Of a stretch of DNA of 64,000 nucleotides, positions 1 through 10,569 are shown one piece after another. The DNA comes from Trissonchulus latispiculum. Taxonomy: Eukaryota > Nematoda > Enoplea > Enoplida > Ironidae. The notes under the pieces were generated by a model. The model was not told where the DNA came from, did no database searches, and saw only the letters and a program-made list of their open reading frames with translations. A program made the position numbers and the translations under genes. Numbering within the stretch: the first letter of the stretch is position 1; each line of letters starts with the position of its first letter. Where the stretch lies: positions 1-64,000 of the forward strand of contig JASAND010013521.1 of assembly GCA_030248195.1 (NCBI GenBank). The letters are read 5' to 3'.

Positions 1-451
1 CGTGACACAAAATGGCCGTTTTTTGGCCAAAAACGCCGTCAGGCCACTTTTGGCCGGCCGGCCAGGTGGCATGCCGGGCCGGGCAGCGAAAAAATATAGC
101 GCGGGGCACATGGGACCATATCGGCATTCAGAAAATATAAACCTTTCCGGCTGAAAATGCTCATATCTTTCAAACACCTCTGCACAAAATAGCCCTTTTC
201 CAAGCGTGACTAACACAGATAAAAAAACCAGCGGACCTAACTTGACCGGAAGCGAAAATTTTCAAAGTTGAAAATTTTGACCAAAACTTTTTTGCAACTT
301 GTTGTACTCGTCGTGTAGATTCCAACGATACCAAACTTGCCGCGTTTCGTTCAGTATTGAGCTGGCACGGTGCTCGAACGAGTCTCATAGGGCCGCGCAG
401 CGCCTTTTACACCCATATTATAGGGGGTCGCTCTCGCGCCCCCCTATAATA
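1..451 (+). mobile_element. 3' tail of a 2A-type LINE (copy A, truncated by window edge)
   Basis: This segment closely matches the 3' ends of the two 2A LINE copies at 25491-25764 and 38190-38608. Shared words include CGGACCTAACTTG, GGAAGCGAAAATTTTC and AGCTGGCACGGTGCTCGAACG, here shown in pieces of the tail. It ends in a GC hairpin flanked by TATTATAG and CTATAATA. No coding sequence is visible; any body would lie left of position 1. Confidence 0.7.
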
Positions 452-715
452 TTCCGGCGTAGCCGGAAACTTTTTGGAAATTACCGCCGTAAGATTAAAA
501 TTTAGGCATATTTTTGTTGATTTTCAGAAAATTTTTGGAAAAAAGGAAATAAAAGGAATTTTTGCAGAAAAAGGAAAAAAGGACGACCTCGAAAAAAAGG
601 GAAAAAAGGAACCGCGGCAGCCTGCGAGGGGGTTCACCTTTAACTTGCCCCTTTCACTCCCACTCACAGCAGCTTATGTTTTGCACTGTCTAAATAATGG
701 CAGTGCCAACTTTAC
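452..715. other. Coilin intron 7 (part), low-complexity spacer
   Basis: This stretch contains a short hairpin, TTCCGGCGTAGCCGGAA, that recurs through the window in G-run elements, followed by A/G-rich low-complexity DNA. The open frame at 474-743 is Lys/Gly-rich low complexity and overlaps an exon on the other strand, so it is not called as a gene. Confidence 0.5.
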
Positions 716-800
716 CTTTAACAATTTGCTCTTCACTGGATGATTTTTCAAACAGGGTTAGCTTAAGATTAGAAGCATCAAATGACATTACTTCAGCAAT
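716..800 (-). CDS. COIL: Coilin exon 7: Tudor-like beta strands
   Basis: This 85-nt exon has acceptor TGTTTTAG/ATTGCT and donor TTAAAG/GTAAAG, entering in phase 0 and leaving one base. It encodes IAEVMSFDASNLKLTLFEK followed by SSSEEQIVK, matching the alternating strand pattern after SDYKEG in coilin. The family then continues with a GKF-like segment and ends about 50 residues later. That final exon is not visible in 1-715, which is filled by low-complexity DNA and a LINE 3' tail, so it probably lies beyond the left edge. Confidence 0.72.
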
Positions 801-1533
801 CTAAAACAAACAAACCTATCGTTCACAATAACATGAGTTAAACTTCAAGTACCAGCGAAAAATCTAGTTTCCCTGAAACACCAAGATGCTACAAGGCCAT
901 TGGGATGGTACTGGCATTTTCTGCTAAATTTCGATTTTTCGGCGCAGTAGATATATCTGCAGGCTGTCCGCTCACCGAAAGTAGTCTGGTTCGAGCTTAA
1001 AAACCAAAAACTTTAATATTTTTTATTTTCTGCAGTTTCTAGTCTGCTTATATTAGTCTCCTTATATTTCTAGTCTGATTATATTAGTAATAGCTAAAAA
1101 ATTCGAAAACCAGTTAAAATTGAAAATCAGCATAACATTTTTGTCAAATATGGAATTTTGGTGAAAAGAAAAAGTTTTTCAAACACTATTAAAAGTTTTA
1201 TCAGCACGACTGGGAATACTAGTGCGGTTGCTAAGCGATATTTCAGGTCATTGGGATTATTTGCTATAAAGTTAGCCTTCGAAATACAGTAAACGATACC
1301 AGCACCTTAAGAAAGCAGACATCGACATGTAACTTAACCGAATGGTCGTAAAGAAACAGGCTGATAATAGAAAAACCGATTGCCTTGAAGCACCCATGTT
1401 GATATCTAAAGGATTTTGTTAATTTAAACCAAGTCAACATCAAAATTTTCAAAATTCTTCAAAAAACTAGTTACCCCGTTATGGATGCACCTGGATACCG
1501 GCTATTTACATATGTACAATAAACCATACAAAC
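801..1533. other. Coilin intron 6
   Basis: 733-bp AT-rich intron between exons 6 and 7. I see no repeat family or coding sequence in it beyond a short direct repeat around TTTCTAGTCTG at 1035-1080. Confidence 0.6.
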
Positions 1534-1581
1534 CTTATAATCAGATTCTTCCGGGCAACAGTTAGCAGAAATTTCCAATAC
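1534..1581 (-). CDS. COIL: Coilin exon 6: 16-codon micro-exon of the Tudor-like domain
   Basis: This 48-nt exon lies between the acceptor TGTTATAG/GTATTG and the donor TATAAG/GTTTGT, phase 0 at both ends. It encodes VLEISANCCPEESDYK. This is the expected continuation of GDCIAYK from exon 5: coilin Tudor-like domains read LLEL-x3-YxPExSDYK at this point. It is separated from exon 5 by a 13.3-kb intron filled by nested mobile elements. It was found by searching the minus strand for the missing motif, and the length, phase and both splice sites all fit. Confidence 0.8.
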
Positions 1582-2016
1582 CTATAACATGATACAAAAA
1601 TAGGAAAGAAATCATACCTTAATTCGGACAAAAGCATAATAATACGTACACAAACATTCAAGTCAGTCGAAACAAACGCAAACCTACCAAACGGCCTGCA
1701 ATTTGGTCTCAGAGTGTAATAACCTAAGGGGCAGTAGGAGGAACAACAGTTATTTTGATGTTGAATTTCAACTGCGCCTGGGGAGAATAAAGACTGTGAG
1801 AGCCATTAATTTTGGCTAATAAAACCCTGATATGCACGCCTTTGCGATCGCAAAAATACACCCACCCTCGCAGGCTTTCTAGGCCAGAAACAAATATATA
1901 CTACCCGACATCAAGCAAAACGTCAAGCATTTATATGCGTATAAATGTCTTCAAACCTCAATCAGCTAATAATTAGCTCAAAATATCATTTTCACTTAGT
2001 AAATGTATTAGAAGAA
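1582..2016. other. Start of coilin intron 5, single-copy spacer
   Basis: AT-rich sequence between exon 6 and the left end of the large repeat-armed element. The words AAAATACACCCACCCT near 1853 recur near 27994. No gene is seen. Confidence 0.4.
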
Positions 2017-2229
2017 CTACACTCTTGGAAATACTTTAGTAGTTTCTACTGAAACAACTCCAGTAGCTCAGAAATACTAAAGACTTTAGTAGCTTTGACT
2101 GGATGGTGGAGTAAAAAATACTGGAGGTAGTTCAGTAATAAGTACTGGAAATGTCTTAGTAAGAAATTACTGGTTTTTCCAGTAGTTTCTACTAAATATT
2201 TTAGTAACATTTACTGGATTTGGGTTCTT

Positions 2230-2710
2230 CAGCTTACTGGATTTTCCAGTAAGTTGTACTGGATCCAGTATTAAATTGCACCAAACTCCTACAATGTGTC
2301 GAAACACAAAAATACTGGATTTTCCAGTAGTTTTTACTACTTTTCCCAGTACTATCTACTGGACTCCTGAAATACCCCGAGCACCAAAAATACTGGATTT
2401 TCCAGTAATTTCTATTGGTTTCTCCAGTAATATCTACTGGACTCCTGAAATACACCGAGCACCAAAAATACTGGATTTTCCAGTAATTTCTACTGGTTTC
2501 TCCTGTAATATCTACTGGACTCCTGAAATCCACCGAGCACCAAAAATGCTGGATTTTCCAGTAATTTCTACTGGTTTCTCCAGTAACATCTGCTGGATTC
2601 CAAAAATACCCCGTGCACCAAAAATACAGGATTATCCAGTAATTTTTTCTGGTTTTGGCAGTAATATCTCCTGGACTCCTAAAATACTCCGGTCACCAAA
2701 AATATATATG
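2230..2710 (+). repeat. 78-bp tandem repeat, left arm
   Basis: About six units spaced 78 bp, each with CTGGATTTTCCAGTAATTTC, CTACTGGTTTCTCC and GAGCACCAAAAATA. Because the unit is nearly a multiple of three and rich in CCAGTA, it gives long spurious frames on both strands (2276-2773 plus, 2234-2533 minus). Confidence 0.8.
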
Positions 2711-3859
2711 GTCTTAAGGTGGTGGTATCCTTTTGTGCAGTGCTTTTGTGGTGATTTTTTTGAAACGCTATAACTTTCGCAATTTTGGGAGTTGCAAAGA
2801 GCTTTATACATCGTTTTAAAGCTTATTATCTGTACATTCACATGAGCTCACAGAACTGGCAAAATTAGCAAAAAATAGCAGAAATTTTCTGACATGCTGA
2901 CATCTAACAGGATGAATATAGACCAAAAGTTTTTGAACATCGATTTCTCAAAACTGAAGAATCGGCCAAAAGTTCTTTTTGTGCCACGATATGAAGGACA
3001 TATGGGCCGAGGGGCGTTTTTTTGGATTTAGCTCAGCAGGTCTTAACGGTCGAGAAAATCGGCCAAATGCACACTAACACGAAAATTCGCAACTTTGCAT
3101 TGAGTTTTCTAGCTACTCAATAAGTTTTAGCCCAAACCAAGAAAAACGTCCCTCCGCAGAAGTGCGAATTTCGATTCTGCCGAAAATCTCCGGAATCCGT
3201 CGAGTAGTTTTTGAGAAATCGATGTTCGAAACAAAATAATCGCAGTTTTGCCAAAATGGTTTTTCGGCCAAATCTCTAGCTGAAAGCAATAAAGTCCGGC
3301 TAATAGGCATTCATAAAATGTGCATTTGGACGATGTATCGATTTAGTATAACTAAGCCAATTTTGTCCTTAACATGTGGCAGTAATTTTGAAAAAACTGA
3401 TTTCCTCGAAAATGGCCATTTTTTGACCCTAAAAATAGTTTTTTGCTTATACTGACTTAACCACTGGAGATAGCTCAAAGGTTGTAAGAGCAAAAATGTT
3501 CATTTTCGAGTCCTCTTTCCAGCCATACCAACCAATCCCGTGTCTTGTCTACCTACTGGGAGCTTAAGGCCAAAAACCAAAACTTTCTTATCTTTTGGCC
3601 TAACAATACGGGACTGGTCCTAAAATGTTAAAGAGCACGGAAATAGGTTATTTCGTAAGTTTTAACCCTTTGCGTAAAGGATTAAAGCCGTAGGAGTCAA
3701 AAATACCCGAAAGGAAACCAGCACCTTAAAATGTACCGAAACTCAAAAGTAGTGGTTTTCCTAGTAACTGATTGATAGTGGTAATATCTACTGACTCGTC
3801 AAATACTCTGAACACGAAATGAAATATTGGTCGTTACAATGGTGTTTAGAGCAGACTAA
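2711..3859. other. Interior of outer element, no gene recognised
   Basis: Contains short open frames only. The region has T/A-rich low complexity and no motif that I can assign to a transposase or host exon. Confidence 0.4.
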
Positions 3860-4732
3860 AGCCCAGTTTACACGACCAAACTTTCGCTAAACAAACTCAG
3901 ACCAAACTCAAGCTTGGTGAAAGTTTGGTGAAAATTTGCCCGTGTAAACGAACACCAAACCGCACCAAACTTTGACCAAACTCCCACCAAACTGTCAAAC
4001 CGGGTTGGTGTAGGACCAAAATTTTTGCAAAGTTTGGTGAAAACAGCCAATCAGATTGCAACACATGACCATGAAAAGAGCATAAAACTACATCAATACG
4101 TACGTTTTATCACCTCAGTTGGTTCCTAGCCTTGTTGATCTTTTTTGCACTTCCATATACTTGTGTTTTTCTATAAAATAGTTTAATCTGAATTGCGGGT
4201 TGGAATTTTGAAAAGAAGATTGATTTACTGAATCTTTACTCCGAAAATCCTTGCTTATGGAATTACAAGGATGAATCCTATTTTAAACGCACTAGGTGTG
4301 GCCAAGAAAATATAAATTTAACATGCTACTAAATTAGTAAATACGAAAATGGCCAAAAAACAAAAGTTTTGAAATTAAATTAATTAAATTGAATTAAATC
4401 AAAAGATTAATATTCCGTTTAGTTTTTATACAGTTCCAATTTCTATAAAAATTATAGGGGAAAGAGAGGGAAATCCCCTCCACATCGGCCACACCTATTA
4501 CTATGAGCACACTAATAAAATGATGGATTTTAAAACGTTAAATTTCACAAAATGGCGCATATTTTAAACGCGATCTGATTGGTTCCCTCCAAAAGTTTGG
4601 CACTAGTTTGGCAAACGTTTGACAAACTAATGTTTGCTCGTGTAAACGGACAGTTTGCCAAACTTTTTTCACCAAACTTGACTTTGGCCTGAGTTTGGTT
4701 TGGCGAAAGTTTTGTCATATGTAAACTGGGCT
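3860..4732. mobile_element. PIF/Harbinger-like MITE with TAA target duplication
   Basis: The 873-bp element starts AGCCCAGTTTACA and ends TGTAAACTGGGCT, flanked by TAA at 3857-3859 and 4733-4735. The inner arms are rich in inverted CCAAACTTTCGC / GCGAAAG and TTTGGTGAAA words. A 3-bp TAA duplication suits PIF/Harbinger (family knowledge). No transposase frame is present. Confidence 0.7.
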
Positions 4733-4753
4733 TAAATTCCACTTACCTACTTA

Positions 4754-5025
4754 CAGGCCCGCACCCAGGATTTTGGAAAGGGGGGGTCCGTTAAACGGGG
4801 GGTCAAGGTAAAACGCATCGGGGGGTCTGGGGGGCGGAGCTCCCCAGAAGTTGAAAAATTTTTGCATTTTTGCCCCACAACAGTACATTGGACGTTAATT
4901 TCTTGCAAAAAGTTGAAAATTTTTTAAAAATTGCTGTTTTTGCCATAAAAATAGCAAAAATTTTCTATTTTGCCATCCCAAAAGGGGGGGTCTAGACCCC
5001 TTGAACCCCCCTGGGTGCGGCCTTG
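4754..5025. mobile_element. hAT-like MITE with perfect 8-bp duplication CCTACTTA
   Basis: The 272-bp element begins CAGGCCCGCACCCAGG and ends CCTGGGTGCGGCCTTG. The 8-bp sequence CCTACTTA is present at 4746-4753 and again at 5026-5033. It contains a GGGGTCTGGGGGGCGGAGC hairpin block that recurs in at least nine other places. A fragment of the same left end occurs near 43647. Confidence 0.85.
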
Positions 5026-5116
5026 CCTACTTATGCAATCTGACAGCAAGAAATGCTGGATTCAATTAATAATTTTTATTTCCAAAAGAATTGACAATAT
5101 TTCTAAGAATTTTTAA

Positions 5117-5639
5117 GGTGGTGATTCCTTTTGGAGTCATCAACTTTAACCATTATTACTCATTTATTACTTGGAGTTAAGAATTCATTTCTATCAAAAC
5201 ATAGCTTAATATTATTTCTTTTAGGAAAACAATGAAACTAATTTTGGCTTTTGCAGAGTTTGAGACGGTTTGCGTCGCTTAACAAGTAATGCAATATTTG
5301 ATTTCTGCAAAAATGACAGCTTTCGGAGGGCAAAATAGGAAGACTGTCTCTATCTCACAATACCGCAAAGCGAGAACATCGCTTCAAAACGCAAAAATAT
5401 AAAGCATAACTAGATCTTTCAAATGAATATTGCTACAGTATATATAACTGTGCAACTGCTGTCCAATTTCTAAAACTGGTAAAAACTGTCCTGAACGCAA
5501 ATGTCAAATTTTTGAAGCGGAATTGTGCGGAGTGTGTTAGAATGCTAAAGGAACTTGTTTTGAAAGTTCCATCAAGTTGTTTCATCTGGAATTGAGCCGC
5601 CAACCAATGACATATATGTACCAAAAAGGAATCACCACC
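5117..5639. mobile_element. TTAA-flanked element, copy A
   Basis: The 523-bp copy has ends GGTGGTGATTCC and GGAATCACCACC, each bordered by TTAA (5113-5116, 5640-5643). TTAA duplication is the piggyBac signature, though TTAA could also be part of the terminal repeat. No transposase frame. Related copies are at 44721, 52532, about 60565 and 62218. Confidence 0.7.
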
Positions 5640-6344
5640 TTAAGTTCTTAATATGCCCTAAAACGCGTTTATTACGTTACTAAATTTTCTAACAATTTAA
5701 AAGTAAGCTGCATTATTTTATGCTGAGAATAACATGAAGTCAGTCGTAAAGATGTCTGCATTTACTGCAAGTGTTTAAATTATAATGCTGATACATAGTG
5801 TATGGCAAGGTAGATACACCAGTAACTGGAAGTATCGGCTTTGCTGCTACAAAAATTTGAATCGTTTTTGTTCAATCCTATTAAACTCGAAAGCCAGTGA
5901 ATTTTAAACGGATCCTGTGTAGTTTAACCAATGAAATTAAGGTTTTTGGTTGTCGACAGAAATTAAAGTTAGTTTTGCATAGTTTGTGTGATACCTTAAG
6001 GTTAGGTTGGTTGATGTTCTGCTCTTAAAAAATTGGTGCAGATAAAACTAAAGAACTTCGACGGGTTGCTGATTGAAAGAGTAAAAGGAACAGAAATTGG
6101 AGCTACCGGTAAAAGAATGACTGTCTAAGTTGGCTTATATTCCATGTCATCAAGAGAGATCATTAATGATTAACATAATTCTCAACTGCAATTTATCTGT
6201 ATATATAGCGGTTTCAATGCTTTTTTCGGAAACCAAACGTTAACACAGCACAACACAAACAAACACTACGTGAATTTACAACGAAGTACGTACCAGTGTT
6301 ACCTAATAACTAATAAAAAGCACTGCATACTCAATAGCATTAAC
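5640..6344. other. Spacer in outer element, no gene recognised
   Basis: AT-rich DNA without a recognisable repeat family or conserved frame. Confidence 0.35.
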
Positions 6345-6795
6345 CATATTTTTGGTGACCGAAGTATTTTAGGAATCCAGAAGATATTACTGGCAAAACC
6401 AGAAGAAATTACTGGAAAATCCTGTATTTTTTATACTCGGGGCATTTCTGGAGTCCAGCAGATATTACTGGAGAAGCCAGTAGAAATTACTGGAAAATCC
6501 AGTATTTTTCGTGCTCGGCGTATTTCAGGAGTCCAGTAGATATTATTGGAGAAACCAGTAAAAATTACTGGAAAATCCAGTATTATTGATGCTCGGAGTA
6601 TTTCAGGAGTCCAGTAGATATTACTGGAGAAACCAATAAAATTACTGGAAAATCTGTAATTTTGATGCTCGGAGTATTTCAGGAGACCAGTAGATATTAC
6701 TGGAGAAACTAGTAAAAATTACTGGAAAATCCAGTAGTTTCATCCTCCAAATATTTTTGGGGGTCCAGTATAATACTGGATTATCTTGTTAAAAC
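6345..6795 (-). repeat. 78-bp tandem repeat, inverted copy
   Basis: The same units as at 2230-2710 in reverse orientation (TACTGGAAAATCCAGTATTT, GGAGTCCAGTAGATATTACT), about five to six units. The matched but inverted arrays support a fold-back architecture. Confidence 0.75.
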
Positions 6796-7040
6796 TACTG
6801 GACAGAGTATATAAGGGGATAAACGAATAAGTTTTCAGCGATCAGATTTTGGGCAAGTCATTGGTCCTGGTCTCTGCTTCTGTATCAACAGAAGGGGCTC
6901 ATTTTTATAGCCGTGATGCACCTGCGTGGGTGCTGACGGCGGTGAAGGCAACGCGGGGGATTTTTCCAACGTTGGGAAAATCGCCCATTATGAATGGGGT
7001 TGAAACGCATACAGTATAGTTCAAAGAAAATGTGTCCTTT
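6796..7040. other. Unassigned insert with TATA-like box
   Basis: This GC-richer segment interrupts the 78-bp repeat family. It has TATATAAG at about 6808 and an imperfect palindrome TTTTTCCAACGTTGGGAAAA. It may be a promoter remnant or another short element. I cannot identify it. Confidence 0.25.
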
Positions 7041-7080
7041 CTAAAAATTCAGTATTTTTCATAGGTGTTCGGACTACATT

Positions 7081-7391
7081 AGTAGCTGAAAAAGGAGGGT
7101 TCTGCAACAGCAGTCGTTTATGTGTTAAAGATAGCATATCTTCAACACATAAACCCATCTTTTCACTCAAAATAATTTTGAAGTAATAATGATTATTTAA
7201 TTTATATGAATATTATGTTTGGTTTGACAATTTTTCAACCGATTAGATTGAAATAGATTTTACATTTCCTGTCCAGCAACTGAATGTATACACTTATCAT
7301 GATATTTCAAAATGCTTTATTCATACATAGCGAAACATGCTATATACTATTAAATCTTCTTTAGATTAACACCAAATTGTTTTTATAGCTC
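7081..7391 (+). repeat. Left terminal inverted repeat of the Polinton-like element
   Basis: Pairs with 13274-13576. It contains a small perfect hairpin around GTTTATGTGTTAAAGATAGC and the words GTCCAGCAACTGAATGTATAC and ATTAAATCTTCTTTAG (shown in part), all of which reappear inverted at the right end with scattered mismatches. Confidence 0.8.
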
Positions 7392-8040
7392 GAGCTTCAG
7401 AGGCTTTAATTAGGTTCTCATAAAATAATAGCTTTTGTAGCTGAGTCAATGTAATTTAAAATTCAGTTAGTAGTTGAGCTTCAGAGGCTTCAATTAGTTT
7501 CTCATAAATAATAGCTTTGTAGCTGAGTCGAAGTAATTTAAAATTCAGTTAGTAGTTGAGCTTCAGAGGCTTCAATTAGTTTCTCATAAAAATAATAGCT
7601 TTGTAGCTGAGTCGAAGTAATTTAAAATTCAGTTAGTAGTTGAGCTTCAGAGGCTTCAATTAGTTTCTCATAAAATAATAGCTTTGTAGCTGAGTCGAAG
7701 TAATTTAAAATTCAGTTAGTAGTTGAGCTTCAGAGACTTCAATTAGTTTCTCATAAAATAATAGCTTTGTAGCTGAGTCGAAGTAATTAAAAATTCAGTT
7801 AGTAGTTGAGCTTCAGAGGCTTCAATTAGTTTCTCATAAAATAATAGCTTTGTAGCTGAGTCGAAGTAATTTAAAATTCAGTTAGTAGTTGAGCTTCAGA
7901 GGCTTCAATTAGGTTCTCATAAAATAATAGCTTTGTAGCTGAGTCGAAGTAATTTAAAATTCAGTTAGTAGTTGGGCTTCAGAGGCTTCAATTAGTTTCT
8001 CATAAAATAATAGCTTTGTAGCTGGCTTAAGTAATTTACA
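7392..8040 (+). repeat. 83-bp minisatellite inside the left terminus, about 8 copies
   Basis: Units start at about 7392, 7476, 7558, 7642, 7725, 7808, 7891 and 7974, each GAGCTTCAGAGGCTTCAATT then TTTGTAGCTGAGTCGAAGTA. The copies are nearly identical, which indicates recent expansion. The array is absent from the right terminus. Confidence 0.9.
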
Positions 8041-8654
8041 ATTTAAGTAGTTGAAATTTTCTGTTTTCATTTGCTGTTATCAACATTAATTTTCTCTGTA
8101 CACTATCTTATCTGCAAAATTCAAGTTTTAGCTGGGATGAACTTATTTGATCAAGTTAGTTTGTTGTAGAAGCGCTAGCTGATTTCTTCATCAGTTTTAT
8201 TAGCTTTGATTTTGTAATACATGTGTAACAAATATATCCAGATTATTATTTATATGTAACATTTTTCCAGTTGATTCAAATTTTTAAAACATAAATTGGT
8301 CGAAAGTAAATTACACACCGTTTCGGCTCCCGCCACAGAACCTCATCAGACAACTTTACGGCAGTTGTTACGGTTTTTTTCTTTTTCTTTATTTTTCAAC
8401 ACACAACACATATTACACACATCAGATACAAGACTAAAAGCATCACATTATTAGTTAACCCAACAATAAAAAATTTCCCAGTATAAAAAAGTCTAATGGT
8501 ACCACCCTTCATTTTCCAAATAATTCCACTGTAAATTTCTAGCTCTAGTGCACTCATGCTTATGCTCATGCACTAGTGCAGACGTTTCTTAACTTTTTGT
8601 ATAGAGCTTCCAGATCCACTTCATAACCAAGATGATGAGATACAACCAAATTGC
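8041..8654. other. Loop between the two inverted termini
   Basis: AT-rich sequence with a small GC island at about 8312-8370 that includes the palindrome ACAACTTTACGGCAGTTGT. No coding frame. Confidence 0.4.
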
Positions 8655-9085
8655 TATTATCTTATGAGAAACTAATTGAAGCCTCTGAAGCCCAACTACT
8701 AACTGAATTTTAAATTACTTCGACTCAGCTACAAAGCTATTATTTTATGAGAAACTAATTGAAGCCTCTGAAGCTCAACTACTAACTGAATTTTAAATTA
8801 CTTCGACTCAGCTACAAAGCTATTATTTTATGAGAAACTAATTGAAGCCTCTGAAGCTCAACTACTAACTGAATTTTAAATTACTTTGACTCAGCTACAA
8901 AAGCTATTATTTTATGAGAACCTAATTAAAGCCTCTGAAGCTCGAGCTATAAAAACAATTTGGTGTTAATCTAAAGAAGATTTAATAGTATATAGTATAT
9001 TTCGCTATGTATGAATAAAGCATTTTGAAATATCATGCTAAGTGTATACATTCAGTTGCTGGACAGGAAATGTAAAATCTAATTC
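8655..9085 (-). repeat. Internal inverted copy of the left terminus
   Basis: About 3.5 minisatellite units (8655-8945) followed by the unique terminal sequence to about 9083, in reverse orientation. It stops about 165 bp short of the outer tip. The 7081-9085 interval is therefore itself a fold-back, suggesting a duplicated or rearranged terminus. Confidence 0.8.
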
Positions 9086-9225
9086 TGGATTTGAGTTTTC
9101 AATAATACCACGTCTCTGCTTTGAATTGCACTTGCAGAGAACTTTTAGATAGTCTTGCTTTTCAAATCGTTTTGCCATAGCGAATTAGTGGGTTAGTGGA
9201 TTCTTTTAATGTATTCTAATCGTTT

Positions 9226-9858
9226 TTATGTACTTTTTAATTTATAGACCCCATTATGTTCGTTTGGAAATATTGTTGATCGTAGCCCGAAATCATCTGG
9301 AGTATTTTGATCCAAGTCTATTAGCAGGTAACCATGAGGTTTGATTGTAGCATGATTATAAGCTTGCATGAACCAATCAACTTTACCAGGGAACATTTGC
9401 TTAGCCAGGTTAGTAGGAGTTAGTTTATCAGCAGGATTCTTCATTAATACTATATACTGAGCATTTATTCTGCTAGTTCTCTTTTTATCATAGAAGAAAT
9501 CTTGAGTAATGTGAACTACACTACAGGACCAGTGGTGGCACCCTCTTGTAAACAGTTCAACGAGTTTGGAGTTTCTTTGCACTTCAGTCATTAAATCATC
9601 AAGCACTATTAAAGTGGGTTTACCTGTTTTCAATTCATCTAAACTAGGTATCCCATTATGAAACTCAACATCTGATAGACTGTCATAAGCTTCTTGCCAT
9701 TCGGTATAACACCACAGAATCCGCTGTGGAGGGGGAGTAATCATTTCGTTAGAGAAATGTATAAGTTTAGATACAAAGGTTGTTTTACCTGCTTTTGTAG
9801 GCGCAGCTACAATACAGATAAAGGGGTGCTGAAATTTAAGAAACGGTGTAGCAATCAT
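9226..9858 (-). CDS. A32/HerA-FtsK-type genome-packaging ATPase
   Basis: 210 residues, intact, starting with ATG at 9858. The Walker A-like loop is APTKAGKT (residues 19-26), with Ala in place of the usual first Gly. Walker B is TLIVLDD (82-88). FTRGCHHWSCSVVHITQDFF (103-122) carries the HH and ITQ motif of A32-like ATPases, and KNPAD lies at 140-144. These ATPases drive DNA into capsids in Polintons, adintoviruses and nucleocytoplasmic large DNA viruses (family knowledge). Length is close to the usual 200-260. It lies 171 bp from the NADAR gene on the same strand. It is the only replication or morphogenesis gene kept in the element, and its open frame suggests a young or constrained copy. 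The virus-like family assignment is firm; whether this copy is expressed is unknown. Confidence 0.85.
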   Translation of the reverse strand: MIATPFLKFQHPFICIVAAPTKAGKTTFVSKLIHFSNEMITPPPQRILWCYTEWQEAYDSLSDVEFHNGIPSLDELKTGKPTLIVLDDLMTEVQRNSKLVELFTRGCHHWSCSVVHITQDFFYDKKRTSRINAQYIVLMKNPADKLTPTNLAKQMFPGKVDWFMQAYNHATIKPHGYLLIDLDQNTPDDFGLRSTIFPNEHNGVYKLKST

Positions 9859-10029
9859 AACTGTTTCAACCCTGCCAAAGGTCTCATCAGGTGACTTTAA
9901 CGGCTGCCACTACAGTTTTTCATCTAGTCAACATTAGAGTTGTCGCTCCTGGCTTCGGGCTGTGAATCCGGAGATAAGCACCGGCACCCTATAACCTTCT
10001 GTAGGTTGGAGTTCGCTCCAGGGGTCACT
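9859..10029. other. Spacer between NADAR and ATPase genes
   Basis: GC-richer spacer with paired words such as GGAGTTCGCTCC near 10008. It may contain decayed coding sequence from the NADAR end, but I could not identify it. Confidence 0.3.
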
Positions 10030-10569
10030 TTACTTTACCTTTACTTTAGTGTCCTTCAAGAGCTTCTCAATTTCAGGATGTTGACGTGTATCTTTTCTTT
10101 CACTGCAAACGACATTGTTATCTGCAACCAGTAGCCAACGTTCTTCGTTGTATCCTTCAATTGTTTTTCCTAGTTGTTTAGCAACTGATGGTGACCAAGT
10201 AGCCATGATGTTGTCAAACGTTTTAAAATCGTTGAAGCATATAGCTTTCGTTGCTTGATAATACTGTTCCACAGTGCGATATACCACGCATTGGATGGTG
10301 AATGGAGCTCTGTAAAAGTTGAACGGATGCCAACCGGAGTAGATTAAAGTTATCATTTTACCATCCACTCCTTTAATTCTCAGGGAGCTTTTGGGTTCAG
10401 GAGATTTATGAGCTTCCCTTTTATGCTTCTGAAGAGATCGCAAGGTTTTAAAAGTTTCCCCACAGCACGTTTTTACTTCTTTGTTAGAGTATTGCATGTG
10501 AATATGACGTTTCATTTCAACATTATCAGGAAACGTCGCCATACAGTGAATACATTTGAAGAGAGCCAT
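10030..10569 (-). CDS. C2H2 zinc finger-NADAR fusion protein
   Basis: 179 residues from ATG at 10569. Residues 5-23 and 35-54 look like two degenerate C2H2 fingers (FKCIHC...KRHIH; TCCGETF...LQKHKREAH). Residues about 75-171 match the NADAR/DUF1768 family: SGWHPFNFYRAPFTIQCVVY, then YRTVEQYYQATKA with its Glu in VEQ, a Trp near 145, and HPEIEKLLKDT. NADAR proteins hydrolyse ADP-ribose from modified guanine in nucleic acid or act on related ribosyl compounds (established for several members). The C-terminal WGIG-type segment that usually follows LLxDT is missing, so the domain may be clipped or altered. It is a neighbour of the packaging ATPase on the same strand. A role in reversing host ADP-ribosylation is inference. 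Confidence 0.8.
   Translation of the reverse strand: MALFKCIHCMATFPDNVEMKRHIHMQYSNKEVKTCCGETFKTLRSLQKHKREAHKSPEPKSSLRIKGVDGKMITLIYSGWHPFNFYRAPFTIQCVVYRTVEQYYQATKAICFNDFKTFDNIMATWSPSVAKQLGKTIEGYNEERWLLVADNNVVCSERKDTRQHPEIEKLLKDTKVKVK

Noticed and set aside
2234..2773. Open frames of 99 and 165 codons on opposite strands
   Set aside because: Both come from the 78-bp tandem repeat, whose length is a multiple of three. There is no family motif.
7392..8040. CRISPR-like regular repeats
   Set aside because: The 83-bp units are contiguous with no variable spacers, in a eukaryotic mobile-element terminus.
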